Below the pieces are notes generated by a model that saw nothing but the letters and a program-made list of their open reading frames with translations, was not told where the DNA came from and made no database searches. This document shows positions 16,840 to 25,278 of a DNA stretch of 64,000 nt, piece after piece. This stretch comes from Bordetella genomosp. 11 (GTDB lineage Bacteria; Pseudomonadota; Gammaproteobacteria; Burkholderiales; Burkholderiaceae_B): NCBI RefSeq assembly GCF_002261215.1, contig NZ_NEVS01000004.1, forward strand, positions 248,001 to 312,000, in the 5' to 3' direction. The translations under genes and the position numbers were made by a program. The stretch's first letter is position 1. Each line of letters opens with the position of its first letter.

Positions 16840-17877
16840 ATGCAGGATCCCGAATCCAAACCGGCCGCCGGTCCCGCTGCGGCCCAGGGCGCGGGCGGTG
16901 AGTACAACGGCGAGGTCGTCGCATCGATCTCGTATGTGAAAGGCCGCCGCGACCAGGCCGTGCCCATCGAGCAGATCCATTCCTATGTAGGACAGTCGGA
17001 ACGCTTGCTGTGGCTGGGCGTGCGCAATCCCCATCCCGATCTGCTGATACGCGTGGGTGAAGAGCTGCGACTGGGGCCGAAGGCGATGGAGGAAATCCTG
17101 GAGCCGCACAAGCGCCCGAAGATCATCGATTACGGCAATGTCGTGCTGGTGGTCGCGGTCACGCTCGAGGTGGACGGCGATCGGCCGCTGTTCGGCGAAA
17201 CGCAGTTGATCATCGGCGACGGCTTTCTGTTCACCATACGGCGCGGCTCCACGGCGCCCTACAGCGCGCTGCGCGAACGGCTGGAAGGCGCGCCGGATCT
17301 GCTGGCGCGCGGTAGCGACTACATCGCGTCAGAACTGCTGGATTTCCTTGTGGACCGTTACGTTCAGGGCGTGACGCGGCTGGAAGGCGTGGTGGAGAAC
17401 GCCGAACAGAAGCTTTTGATACGCGGGGCGAAAGATACCGATATCCGGCGGCTGTACCGGCAGCGGCGCGACCTGCTGCGCATACACAACGCCATCGCTC
17501 CGATGTCGGAGATCTGCCGGCGCCTGGCGCGCGTGGAGATGACGGCCATCGACGAGCATGCCCGGCCATACTTCGCCGAGGTGGCCGACCGCGTCATGCG
17601 GATCGATGAACTGGTGGCCGCGCTGCGCGATGCGCTGGCATTCGCTTTCGAAGCGAGCCTGATGATCGGCCAGTCGCAGCAGAACGATACGACCCGCAGG
17701 CTGGCGTCCTGGGCGGCCATCCTGGCCGTGCCGACGGCGGTCGCGGGCATTTATGGAATGAATTTCGAACACATGCCAGAGTTGCACTGGCTGTATGGAT
17801 ACCCGGCGACGCTGGGGGGCATCGCCCTGGCGTGCGGGTTGTTGTATTGGCGGTTTCGGAGAGCAGGGTGGTTGTAA
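16840..17877 (+). CDS. corA: CorA-family divalent cation transporter
   Basis: Pentameric inner-membrane channel for Mg2+ and Co2+. 345 residues: a long cytoplasmic N-terminal domain with the stalk helix (residues about 190-285), then two C-terminal membrane segments with the diagnostic YGMN selectivity motif between them (YGMNFEHMPEL near residue 305) and a basic C-terminus. The GAAGGA ribosome-binding site just upstream supports the ATG at 16840. The nuclease gene begins inside its last codons. Confidence 0.94.
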   Translation: MQDPESKPAAGPAAAQGAGGEYNGEVVASISYVKGRRDQAVPIEQIHSYVGQSERLLWLGVRNPHPDLLIRVGEELRLGPKAMEEILEPHKRPKIIDYGNVVLVVAVTLEVDGDRPLFGETQLIIGDGFLFTIRRGSTAPYSALRERLEGAPDLLARGSDYIASELLDFLVDRYVQGVTRLEGVVENAEQKLLIRGAKDTDIRRLYRQRRDLLRIHNAIAPMSEICRRLARVEMTAIDEHARPYFAEVADRVMRIDELVAALRDALAFAFEASLMIGQSQQNDTTRRLASWAAILAVPTAVAGIYGMNFEHMPELHWLYGYPATLGGIALACGLLYWRFRRAGWL

Positions 17878-18494
17878 AAGCTGTACGCGCCGTGTTGCGG
17901 CGCATGGGGGCCTCGCGCGCCGTTATCGCAGCGGTCGCTGCGATGGCCAGTGTGGGTGTGGCGTATTGCTCGTCGTCGCGCGGGCCGGCGGGGGCCGCGC
18001 ATCCAGGCTACACGCTGGAAGGACGGATCGTGCGTGTCGCCGACGGCGATACGGTGACCCTGCTGGGAACGAACAACAGGCAGTACAAGATCCGCCTGGC
18101 AAGCATCGACGCCCCCGAAACCGGGCATGGCAAGGACAAGCCGGGACAGCCTTACGCACAGGCGTCGCGGCGCAATCTGGAAAGCCTCGTGGCCGGCCGT
18201 ACGCTGACGGCCCGCTGCTACGAGCAGGACCGCTACGGCAGGGACGTCTGCGACCTGCCCGCGGAAGGCGGCGAGACCGCCAACCGCCGGCAGGTGGAAG
18301 CCGGCTATGCCTGGGCCAATACCGTGCGCCACGGCGAATACCTGCGCGACGCGTCGCTGCCGGCGCTGGAGCGCGCGGCGCGCGAGGGCCGCAAGGGCAT
18401 CTGGGCGCAGCCGGGGGCGGTGGCTCCCTGGGTGTGGCGCTTCGAATGCTGGAATGAACGCAAATGCGCGGTGGCGGGCCAGGCGGCGCCGTGA
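17868..18494 (+). CDS. secreted thermonuclease-like (SNase-fold) nuclease
   Basis: Exported Ca2+-dependent-type nuclease of the staphylococcal nuclease family. After an N-terminal hydrophobic signal (ending around VAYCSSSRG) the OB-fold follows: GRIVRVADGDTVTLL, IRLASIDAPE (catalytic Arg and Asp/Glu) and QDRYGRDVCDL (second catalytic Arg). The start is uncertain: GTG 17868, used here, overlaps the corA stop region and has GGAG upstream; ATG 17904 gives a shorter, more conventional signal peptide but has no ribosome-binding site. It is probably translated together with corA. Conserved catalytic residues suggest an active enzyme. Confidence 0.85.
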   Translation: MVVKAVRAVLRRMGASRAVIAAVAAMASVGVAYCSSSRGPAGAAHPGYTLEGRIVRVADGDTVTLLGTNNRQYKIRLASIDAPETGHGKDKPGQPYAQASRRNLESLVAGRTLTARCYEQDRYGRDVCDLPAEGGETANRRQVEAGYAWANTVRHGEYLRDASLPALERAAREGRKGIWAQPGAVAPWVWRFECWNERKCAVAGQAAP

Positions 18495-18545
18495 TCGCGG
18501 CCGGCCGGGATCACGGCCACGCTGCTGCGTGACGCCGGACCAGCG

Positions 18546-18579
18546 GGCATGCCGCGCCGGACTTGCGGCGCGGCATGCC
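18546..18579. other. perfect 13-bp inverted repeat downstream of the nuclease gene
   Basis: GGCATGCCGCGCC at 18546-18558 pairs perfectly with GGCGCGGCATGCC at 18567-18579 across an 8-base loop. No T tract follows on either strand, so it is not a standard intrinsic terminator; it could protect the mRNA end or act with a factor. Part of the right arm recurs in the intergenic region at 8096-8112. Confidence 0.6.
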
Positions 18580-18698
18580 TGGGGGATTACCCGCGGTTGG
18601 CCGATCGCGGCGGCTCGTCCGGTGTAATCGGTCCTATATTCGGGTCCAGTTTGCTATCCTTGCCGCGACATAGACTTGCGGGCGGCATCGGGGCAAAC

Positions 18699-20939
18699 AT
18701 GGGGAGCATCAGGTGGCTTTGGGTCATCGCGGCGCTGTGCGCGGCCGCGCTGGCTGGCTGCGGGCAGGAAAGCCCGATCAATAGCCCTTATCCGTCGGGC
18801 GCGGAAAAGGACAACACGCTGTATACGGCCTTTACCCGTAATTCTCCCAAGTACCTGGATCCGGCCAGTTCGTATTCGGTCGATGAAACGCCCTTCACCT
18901 ACAACGTCTACGAGCCGCTGTACGGCTACGATTACCTCGCCCGTCCGTACAAGCTGGTTCCCCGCGCGGCGGCGAGCATCGCGCCACCCACCTATCTGGA
19001 TGCCCAGGGGCATGTGCTGCCGCAGGATGCGCCGGGCGAGACCATCGCCGAAAGCGTCTACGAAATCCCCATCCGCCCCGGTATCCGCTTCCAGCCGCAT
19101 CCGGCCTTCGCGCGCAATCCCGACGGCAGCTACGTGTACTACCCGCTGCGGCCGGGGGAGCTCGACGATAAGTCGGCGATCCCGGATTTTTCGCAGACCG
19201 GCACGCGCGAGCTGACGGCGGACGATTACGTCTATGCCTTCCGGCGCCTGGCCAGCCCCCGCCTGGTATCGCCCATCTATTCGCTGATGGCCGATTACGT
19301 GGTGGGCATGAAGGAATACGGCGACCGCCTCAAGGCGCAGGACCAGGCCGCGCGCGCCAAGCTGCCTCCGCAGGAGCGCGATCTGCCCTGGCTGGACCTG
19401 CGGCAGGTCGGCTTCGACGGCGTGACGGCCCCCGACCCGCATACGCTGCGCATCCGCATCAAGGGAAAGTATCCGCAGTTCAAGTATTGGCTGGCGATGA
19501 CCTTTACCGCGCCGGTGCCCTGGGAGGCTGAACGCTTTTACAGCCAGCCCGGGATGGCGACGCGCAATCTGTCCTTGAATACCTGGCCGGTGGGGACGGG
19601 CCCCTACATGATGGTGGAGTCGCTGCAGAACCGGCGCCATGTGCTGGCGCGCAATCCGAACTTCCATGGCGAGCCCTATCCCTGCGACGGCGAGCCGGCC
19701 GACCGCGCCGCCGGCCGGCTGGACGATTGCGGCAAGCCGACGCCCTTCATCGATCGCGTGGTGTTCAGCATCGAAAAGGAATCGACACCGCTCAGCGGCA
19801 AGTTCATGCAGGGCTACTACGATATTCCCCAGCTCGAGCGCGGCGAATACGGCGTGGCGATGCTGGTGGCGGCGGGCGATTCCGCCGAGAAGGCGGCGCG
19901 CTACCGCGAGCACGGGATCCAGCTGCCGACCACGGTGGAAACGCAGAACTGGTACATGGGCTTCAATTGGAACGATCCCGTCGTCGGCAAGGGGGATACC
20001 CCGGAACGGCAGGAGCGCAATCGCAAGCTGCGCCAGGCCATCAGTATCGCCTTCGACTGGGAAGAGTACGTCGCGATCTTCGAGAATAGCCAGGCGGCGG
20101 TGGCATACGGTCCCGTCCCGCCCGGCGTGCTGGGATACAAGCCCGCGCCGGAAGGCATCAATCCGGTCGTCTATGACGTGGTGGACGGCAAGCCGGTGCG
20201 CAAGTCCATCGAAGTGGCGAAGAAGCTCCTGGCCGAAGCCGGCTATCCGGGCGGCCGCGACGCGGCAACGGGCGAGCCGCTGGTGTTGCACTACGACGCC
20301 ATGACCGGCATGGGCGCCAACCCGATGTTCGACTGGATGCGCCGCCAGCTCGACAAACTGGGCGTGCAGCTGGATGTGCGCTCCACCGACTACAGCAGGT
20401 TCCAGGACAAGATGCGGCGCGGCACGGCACAGATGTTCTTCTGGGGCTGGAATGCCGATTATCCCGATGCGGAAAATTTCCTTTTCCTGCTGTACGGCCC
20501 CAATGCCAAGGTGGCATCGGGCGGGGAGAACGCCTCGAACTACGTGAATCCCGAATTCGACAAGCTGTTCGACCAGATGAAGTTCCTGGACGACGGGCCG
20601 CGGAAGGCGGCCATCATCGACCGCATGGTCGCCATCGTCCAGCGCGACGCGCCCTGGATGTTCGGCTACTTCCCGATGTCCGGGGGCGCATACCAGCAAT
20701 GGGTGGGCAACGCCAAGCCGACGCAGATGGTGCGCAACACCCTGCAGTACATGAAGCTGGATACCGCCCTGCGGGTCAGGAAGATAGACGAATGGAACCG
20801 GCCGCGGTGGTGGCCGCTGGTGCTGCTGGCGGCGCTGGCCGTGCTGGCGATCTGGCCTTCGTACCGCGCCATGCGACGGCGTGAAAAGCAGACGGCGTTC
20901 GGCGATCGCGCAGGATCGTCGTCCGGGGAGCCCACATGA
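18699..20939 (+). CDS. ABC transporter substrate-binding lipoprotein, peptide/OppA-type, with C-terminal membrane anchor
   Basis: 746-residue solute receptor of the DppA/OppA family (cluster C). Lipobox LAGC ends at Cys21, so it is a lipoprotein. The SBP_bac_5 fold is shown by YNVYEPLYGYD, TADDYVYAFRRLASP, WPVGTGPYMMV, LRQAISIAFDW and FFWGWNADYPDAENFL. Unusually, a hydrophobic segment (about residues 702-719, WWPLVLLAALAVLAIWP) with a basic tail follows the binding domain, so the protein may be held in the inner membrane at both ends. ATG 18699 gives a proper signal peptide. It opens a four-gene operon and overlaps the next gene by 4 bp (ATGA). The ligand is unknown. Confidence 0.92.
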   Translation: MGSIRWLWVIAALCAAALAGCGQESPINSPYPSGAEKDNTLYTAFTRNSPKYLDPASSYSVDETPFTYNVYEPLYGYDYLARPYKLVPRAAASIAPPTYLDAQGHVLPQDAPGETIAESVYEIPIRPGIRFQPHPAFARNPDGSYVYYPLRPGELDDKSAIPDFSQTGTRELTADDYVYAFRRLASPRLVSPIYSLMADYVVGMKEYGDRLKAQDQAARAKLPPQERDLPWLDLRQVGFDGVTAPDPHTLRIRIKGKYPQFKYWLAMTFTAPVPWEAERFYSQPGMATRNLSLNTWPVGTGPYMMVESLQNRRHVLARNPNFHGEPYPCDGEPADRAAGRLDDCGKPTPFIDRVVFSIEKESTPLSGKFMQGYYDIPQLERGEYGVAMLVAAGDSAEKAARYREHGIQLPTTVETQNWYMGFNWNDPVVGKGDTPERQERNRKLRQAISIAFDWEEYVAIFENSQAAVAYGPVPPGVLGYKPAPEGINPVVYDVVDGKPVRKSIEVAKKLLAEAGYPGGRDAATGEPLVLHYDAMTGMGANPMFDWMRRQLDKLGVQLDVRSTDYSRFQDKMRRGTAQMFFWGWNADYPDAENFLFLLYGPNAKVASGGENASNYVNPEFDKLFDQMKFLDDGPRKAAIIDRMVAIVQRDAPWMFGYFPMSGGAYQQWVGNAKPTQMVRNTLQYMKLDTALRVRKIDEWNRPRWWPLVLLAALAVLAIWPSYRAMRRREKQTAFGDRAGSSSGEPT

Positions 20940-21913
20940 CCGCCTATATCGTCCGCCGCCTGCTGTACGGCGTCCTGATCCTGATCGGCGTGAACCTGTT
21001 CACTTTCGTGCTGTTCTTCGCCGTCAATACGCCGGACGACATGGCGCGCCTGTCCATCGGCGGACAGCGGGTCAGCCAGGACGCGATCGACAAATGGAAG
21101 GCCGAGCGCGGCTATGACAAGCCGCTGTTCTACAACGCGGCCGCGACCGGTACGGGACGCGTCACGGACACCATCTTCTACCAGCGCTCCGTGCCCCTGC
21201 TGCGCATGGACTTCGGATCCTCCGACGGCGGCCGCGATATCGGCCGCGAAATCGGCACGCGCATGTGGCCCAGCCTGTCCCTGGCGGTGCCGACCTTCAT
21301 CCTTGGCTTATGGGCCAGCATCGCGTTCTCGCTCTTGCTGGTGTTCTTCCGCGCGACGCGGCTGGATTTCTGGGGCGTGGTGCTTTGCGTGGTGCTGCTG
21401 TCCATATCCGGACTGTTCTACATCATCGCCGGGCAATGGATGTTCTCGAAGGTGTTGAGGCTGGTGCCGTATTCGGGCTTTGCCGGCGGCTGGGACGCGA
21501 TCAAGTTCCTGGCCTTGCCGGTGGTGGTGGCGATGGTATCGCGCCTGGGACCCGAGGCGCGGTTCTACCGCACCCTGTTCCTGGAGGAAATCGGCAAGGA
21601 CTACGTGCGCACGGCGCGAGCGAAAGGCCTGACCGAAACCGCCGTACTGTTCCGCCACGTGCTGCGCAACGCGCTGCTGCCCATTCTTACGGGTACCGTC
21701 GCGACGTTGCCGCTGCTGTTCATGGGCAGCCTGATCGCCGAATCGTTCTTCGGCATCCCCGGCCTGGGCAGCTACACCATCGACGCGATCAATGCGCAGG
21801 ATTTTTCCATCGTGCGCGCGATGGTTTTCCTGGGGTCGGCGCTGTATATCGTCGGCCTGATCCTGGCCGATATCTCCTATACGCTGGCCGACCCCCGCGT
21901 GCGTTTCGAGTGA
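20936..21913 (+). CDS. peptide-type ABC transporter permease (DppB/OppB family)
   Basis: 325-residue inner-membrane permease. Starts with the family hallmark YIVRRLLYGVLILIGVNLFTF (first membrane segment, in parts), has about six segments, and carries the EAA loop DYVRTARAKGLTETAVLFRHVLRN that contacts the ATPase. A periplasmic stretch between segments 1 and 2 (residues about 30-115) is somewhat long, as in YejB-like permeases. ATGA overlap with the receptor gene and a 5-bp gap to the next permease show translational coupling. Confidence 0.93.
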   Translation: MTAYIVRRLLYGVLILIGVNLFTFVLFFAVNTPDDMARLSIGGQRVSQDAIDKWKAERGYDKPLFYNAAATGTGRVTDTIFYQRSVPLLRMDFGSSDGGRDIGREIGTRMWPSLSLAVPTFILGLWASIAFSLLLVFFRATRLDFWGVVLCVVLLSISGLFYIIAGQWMFSKVLRLVPYSGFAGGWDAIKFLALPVVVAMVSRLGPEARFYRTLFLEEIGKDYVRTARAKGLTETAVLFRHVLRNALLPILTGTVATLPLLFMGSLIAESFFGIPGLGSYTIDAINAQDFSIVRAMVFLGSALYIVGLILADISYTLADPRVRFE

Positions 21914-21918
21914 CCGCC

Positions 21919-23445
21919 ATGCCCTTGATCGTTCTGCTCTGGACCGATGTCGCCCTGTACCTGATCGTGATCGCGGTGTTGGCCTATGGATGGCATGTGC
22001 GCCGCACTCCCACGCTGCGCGCCACCTGGCTGCGTGTCGCGCAGGACGGCCCGGCGATGTGCGCGGCGGCGGTGCTGGCGGTATTCGTCGTCATCGGCCT
22101 GCTCGATTCGGTGCATTACCGGCCGCGCCTGCCGCCGTTGCCGGGGGCCGCCGCGGATGCGCCGGTTGCCTATGCGCCATCGGCGCGTTCGCTGCTGGAC
22201 GCGCTGCTGGCCGATACCGTGCTGACCCGGCCGGAGAAGACCTACTCGGCGCCGCTGGCGGCGCGCCAGTTCACGAAGGAAACCATGCTGGTCGACGGCC
22301 ACCCGGTGCGTGACTTTCCACGCTTGCGGGCCGGCGCCGCCCATCTTGCGGACCCGGACGCCGAAAGACCGGCGGACGCGGCATGGCGCGCCGTCGCCGG
22401 GCTGGCCGGCGGCGTCCTGGTGACACTGGCCGCCGGCGCGGTGCTGGGCCTGGGGCTGGCGCGGCGCCGGCCGTCCTGGCGCGCCGCGATGCGCGACCTG
22501 CTGCGCGGCGATACGGACATACGCTGGCGGTCCATGTTCATCACGCTGTGCGCGCTGTGCGCCGTGGCAGGCATCCTGGCGGGGCTGGCCACCGGCTACC
22601 ACCCGCTGGGCACGGACCGCACCGGCAACGACGTGTTCTGGCAGGCCATAAAAAGCGTGCGCACCGCGCTGGTCATCGGCAGCCTGACCACATTGGCCAT
22701 GCTGCCGCCCGCGCTGGGTTTCGGCATTGCCGCGGGTTACTTCAAAGGCAAGGTCGATGACGCCATCACCTATCTGTACACCACGCTGACATCCATTCCC
22801 GGCGTGCTTTTGGTGGCGGCCTGCGTGCTGATGATGCAGGTCTACATCGATAACAATCCCACGCGCTTCCCGACCTCCGCCGAACGCGCGGACCTGCGCC
22901 TGTTCCTGCTGTGCCTGATCCTGGGGCTGACCGGCTGGGCCGGACTGTGCCGGCTGGTACGGGCGGAGGTCCTGAAGCTGCGCGAACTCGAATACGTCCA
23001 GGCCGCGCGCGCTTTCGGCGTATCGAAGTGGGGCATCATGCGGCGCCACCTGGTACCCAACGTCATGCACATCGTGCTGATCACCGTCGTGCTGGAGTTT
23101 TCCTCCCTGGTGCTGTACGAGGCGGTGCTTTCCTATCTTGGGATAGGCGTGGATCCCAGCATGAATTCCTATGGATCGATGATCAATTCCGCCCGGCTGG
23201 AGATGTCGATGGACCCGATGATCTGGTGGAACCTGGGCACCGCCTTCGTTTTCATGCTGGCGCTGGTACTGTCGGCCAACCTGTTCGCCGATGGCGTGCG
23301 CGCCGCCTTCGATCCGCGCGCGCGCAAGTTCAGGGCGCGGCGCGTGCCCGTGCTGGCGCCGCCGCCCACCGGCGGGCTGTTCGCGGTATCGCCCGTGGCG
23401 GCGGAAACGAGCGAAGTGACGCGGCAGCGGGGAGAGGGGCGATGA
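21919..23445 (+). CDS. peptide-type ABC transporter permease (DppC/OppC family) with long N-terminal extension
   Basis: 508 residues, about 200 longer than DppC. The extra N-terminal part has about three membrane segments (residues 5-25, 50-70, 155-180) separated by a soluble stretch. The standard permease then follows: HPLGTDRTGNDVFWQ, membrane segments, the EAA loop EYVQAARAFGVSKWGIMRRHL, and YLGIGVDPSMNSYGSMI near the end. ATG 21919 lies 5 bp after the previous stop; longer readings are overlap with the previous gene. The stop overlaps the ATPase start (ATGA). The role of the extension is unknown. Confidence 0.92.
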   Translation: MPLIVLLWTDVALYLIVIAVLAYGWHVRRTPTLRATWLRVAQDGPAMCAAAVLAVFVVIGLLDSVHYRPRLPPLPGAAADAPVAYAPSARSLLDALLADTVLTRPEKTYSAPLAARQFTKETMLVDGHPVRDFPRLRAGAAHLADPDAERPADAAWRAVAGLAGGVLVTLAAGAVLGLGLARRRPSWRAAMRDLLRGDTDIRWRSMFITLCALCAVAGILAGLATGYHPLGTDRTGNDVFWQAIKSVRTALVIGSLTTLAMLPPALGFGIAAGYFKGKVDDAITYLYTTLTSIPGVLLVAACVLMMQVYIDNNPTRFPTSAERADLRLFLLCLILGLTGWAGLCRLVRAEVLKLRELEYVQAARAFGVSKWGIMRRHLVPNVMHIVLITVVLEFSSLVLYEAVLSYLGIGVDPSMNSYGSMINSARLEMSMDPMIWWNLGTAFVFMLALVLSANLFADGVRAAFDPRARKFRARRVPVLAPPPTGGLFAVSPVAAETSEVTRQRGEGR

Positions 23446-25202
23446 GCGTTCCGGCCAACGTGCTGCGCGTGGAGGACCTGCGCGTCGAGATCGCCAGCGA
23501 GCGCGGCATCGCCGTCGCCGTCAAGCAACTGGCGCTGGCGATCTCGCGCGGCGAGACCTTCGCGCTGGTGGGCGAGTCCGGCAGCGGCAAGAGCGTCACC
23601 GCGCTGGCCTTGCTGCGCCTGCTGCCCGATGCGGGTCGCATCGTCGCCGGCCAGATCGACCTGGCCGGCGAGGACCTGAACCGCCTGCCCGAAAGCGCCA
23701 TGCGGCGTGTGCGCGGCGGGCGCATCGGCATCATTTTCCAGGAACCCTCCACCAGCCTGAACCCGGTGATGCGGGTGGGCGAGCAGATCGTCGAGACCCT
23801 GCGCGCGCACACCGCGCTGCGCGGCGAAGCGGCGCGGGCACGCGCCATCGACTGGCTGCGGCGCGTCGGCATTCCCGAGCCCGAACGGCGCATCGACGAC
23901 TATCCCATGCAGTTTTCCGGCGGCCAGAAGCAGCGTGTGATGATCGCCATCGCGCTGGCGGCCGAGCCGGCGCTGCTGATCGCCGACGAGCCCACCACCG
24001 CTCTGGACGTCACCGTGCAGGCCCAGGTGCTGGAGCTGCTGGCCAGCATTCAGCGCGATATGGGCATGGCCATGCTGCTGATTACCCACGACCTGGCGGT
24101 CGTGCGCAATGTGGCGCAGCACGTTGCCTTGATGCGCGCCGGCGAGATCGTCGAATGCGCGCCGGCCGAACAGTTCTTTACCGCGCCGCGGCACCCGTAC
24201 GCGCGGCAGTTGTTCGACGCCATCCCGGCCTTCGAGAAGCGCGGCCGGCCCCTGTCGGGCGGCGCCATGCAGGCGCCCGCGCCGGGCGACGCGGGCAACG
24301 ATGCCGGGCCGGCGGCGCGGGGACGGCCTGCGGACGATGCCGGCCCTGCCCAAGCCGCGGCGCCGTCGGCGGCGGTATTGTCGGTGCGCGACCTGTCGGT
24401 TCATTACGCGGTACGCAAAGGCCCCTTGCGCCGCGTCAGATCCTGGGTCAAGGCGGTGGACGGGCTCAGCTTCGACCTGCGGGCGGGAGAAACGCTGGCC
24501 TTGCTGGGAGAGTCCGGCTGCGGCAAGACCACGACCGGTAAGGCGCTGCTGCGCCTGATCGAGGGCGCCCGCATTGGCGGGCAGGCAATGCTGGATGGCA
24601 AGGATCTGATGCAGGCGCGCGGGCGCACGCTGGCGCGTCTGCGCGAACACATCCAGATCGTGTTCCAGGACCCCTTTGCGTCGCTGAACCCGCGCATGCG
24701 CGTGGGCGATATCCTGCTGGAAGGCGTGCTGGCGCTGCGGCGCGATTTATCGCGGCAGATGTGCGGCGATCGCGTCGCCCGCCTCCTGGCCCGGGTGGGC
24801 CTGCCGGAAGATACCGCGGCGCGCTATCCGCATGAGTTTTCCGGCGGGCAACGCCAGCGTATCGCGATCGCCCGCGCTTTGGCTGTCGAACCCAAGGTGT
24901 TGATCTGCGACGAGCCGACGTCCGCCCTGGACGTGTCCATCCAGGCGCAGATCCTGGACCTGCTGCACGATCTGCAACGCGAACTGGGCATCGCCTATCT
25001 TTTCATCACCCACAACTTCAGCGTGGTCGAGTACCTGGCGGATCGGATCGCGGTGATGCACGGCGGGCGCATCGTGGAGTTGGGCGACACGGCAACGGTA
25101 TTGCACCATCCCAGGCACGATGTCACCCGCCGCTTGCTGGCGGCGGTGCCGCGCCTGGATTTCGGCACGGACCGCGGACCGCGGGCCGCCGAGCCGGCCT
25201 GA
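23442..25202 (+). CDS. ABC transporter ATPase with two fused nucleotide-binding domains (DppD-DppF / YejF type)
   Basis: 586 residues containing two complete ATPase domains. Domain 1 (about 1-275): Walker A GESGSGKS, signature FSGGQKQR, Walker B LLIADEP. Domain 2 (about 310-575): Walker A GESGCGKT, signature FSGGQRQR, Walker B VLICDEP. A Gly/Ala/Pro-rich linker (about 275-308) joins them. Each domain keeps the Q-loop and switch His (THDLAVV, THNFSVV). The fused arrangement is that of YejF and other oligopeptide importers. The gene ends the operon; no clear terminator was seen after it. Confidence 0.94.
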   Translation: MSVPANVLRVEDLRVEIASERGIAVAVKQLALAISRGETFALVGESGSGKSVTALALLRLLPDAGRIVAGQIDLAGEDLNRLPESAMRRVRGGRIGIIFQEPSTSLNPVMRVGEQIVETLRAHTALRGEAARARAIDWLRRVGIPEPERRIDDYPMQFSGGQKQRVMIAIALAAEPALLIADEPTTALDVTVQAQVLELLASIQRDMGMAMLLITHDLAVVRNVAQHVALMRAGEIVECAPAEQFFTAPRHPYARQLFDAIPAFEKRGRPLSGGAMQAPAPGDAGNDAGPAARGRPADDAGPAQAAAPSAAVLSVRDLSVHYAVRKGPLRRVRSWVKAVDGLSFDLRAGETLALLGESGCGKTTTGKALLRLIEGARIGGQAMLDGKDLMQARGRTLARLREHIQIVFQDPFASLNPRMRVGDILLEGVLALRRDLSRQMCGDRVARLLARVGLPEDTAARYPHEFSGGQRQRIAIARALAVEPKVLICDEPTSALDVSIQAQILDLLHDLQRELGIAYLFITHNFSVVEYLADRIAVMHGGRIVELGDTATVLHHPRHDVTRRLLAAVPRLDFGTDRGPRAAEPA

Positions 25203-25278
25203 ACCGGGCAGGCCAGGGCAGGCCGGATCGGGCCGCGTCGGGTCGCATCGCTGGCCGGTCGCGTCTCCGCGGTTGGCG

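Noticed and set aside
17904..18494. ATG 17904 as the start of the nuclease
   Set aside because: It gives a reasonable signal peptide but has no ribosome-binding site; GTG 17868 has GGAG at a fair distance and couples to corA. The choice is not certain.
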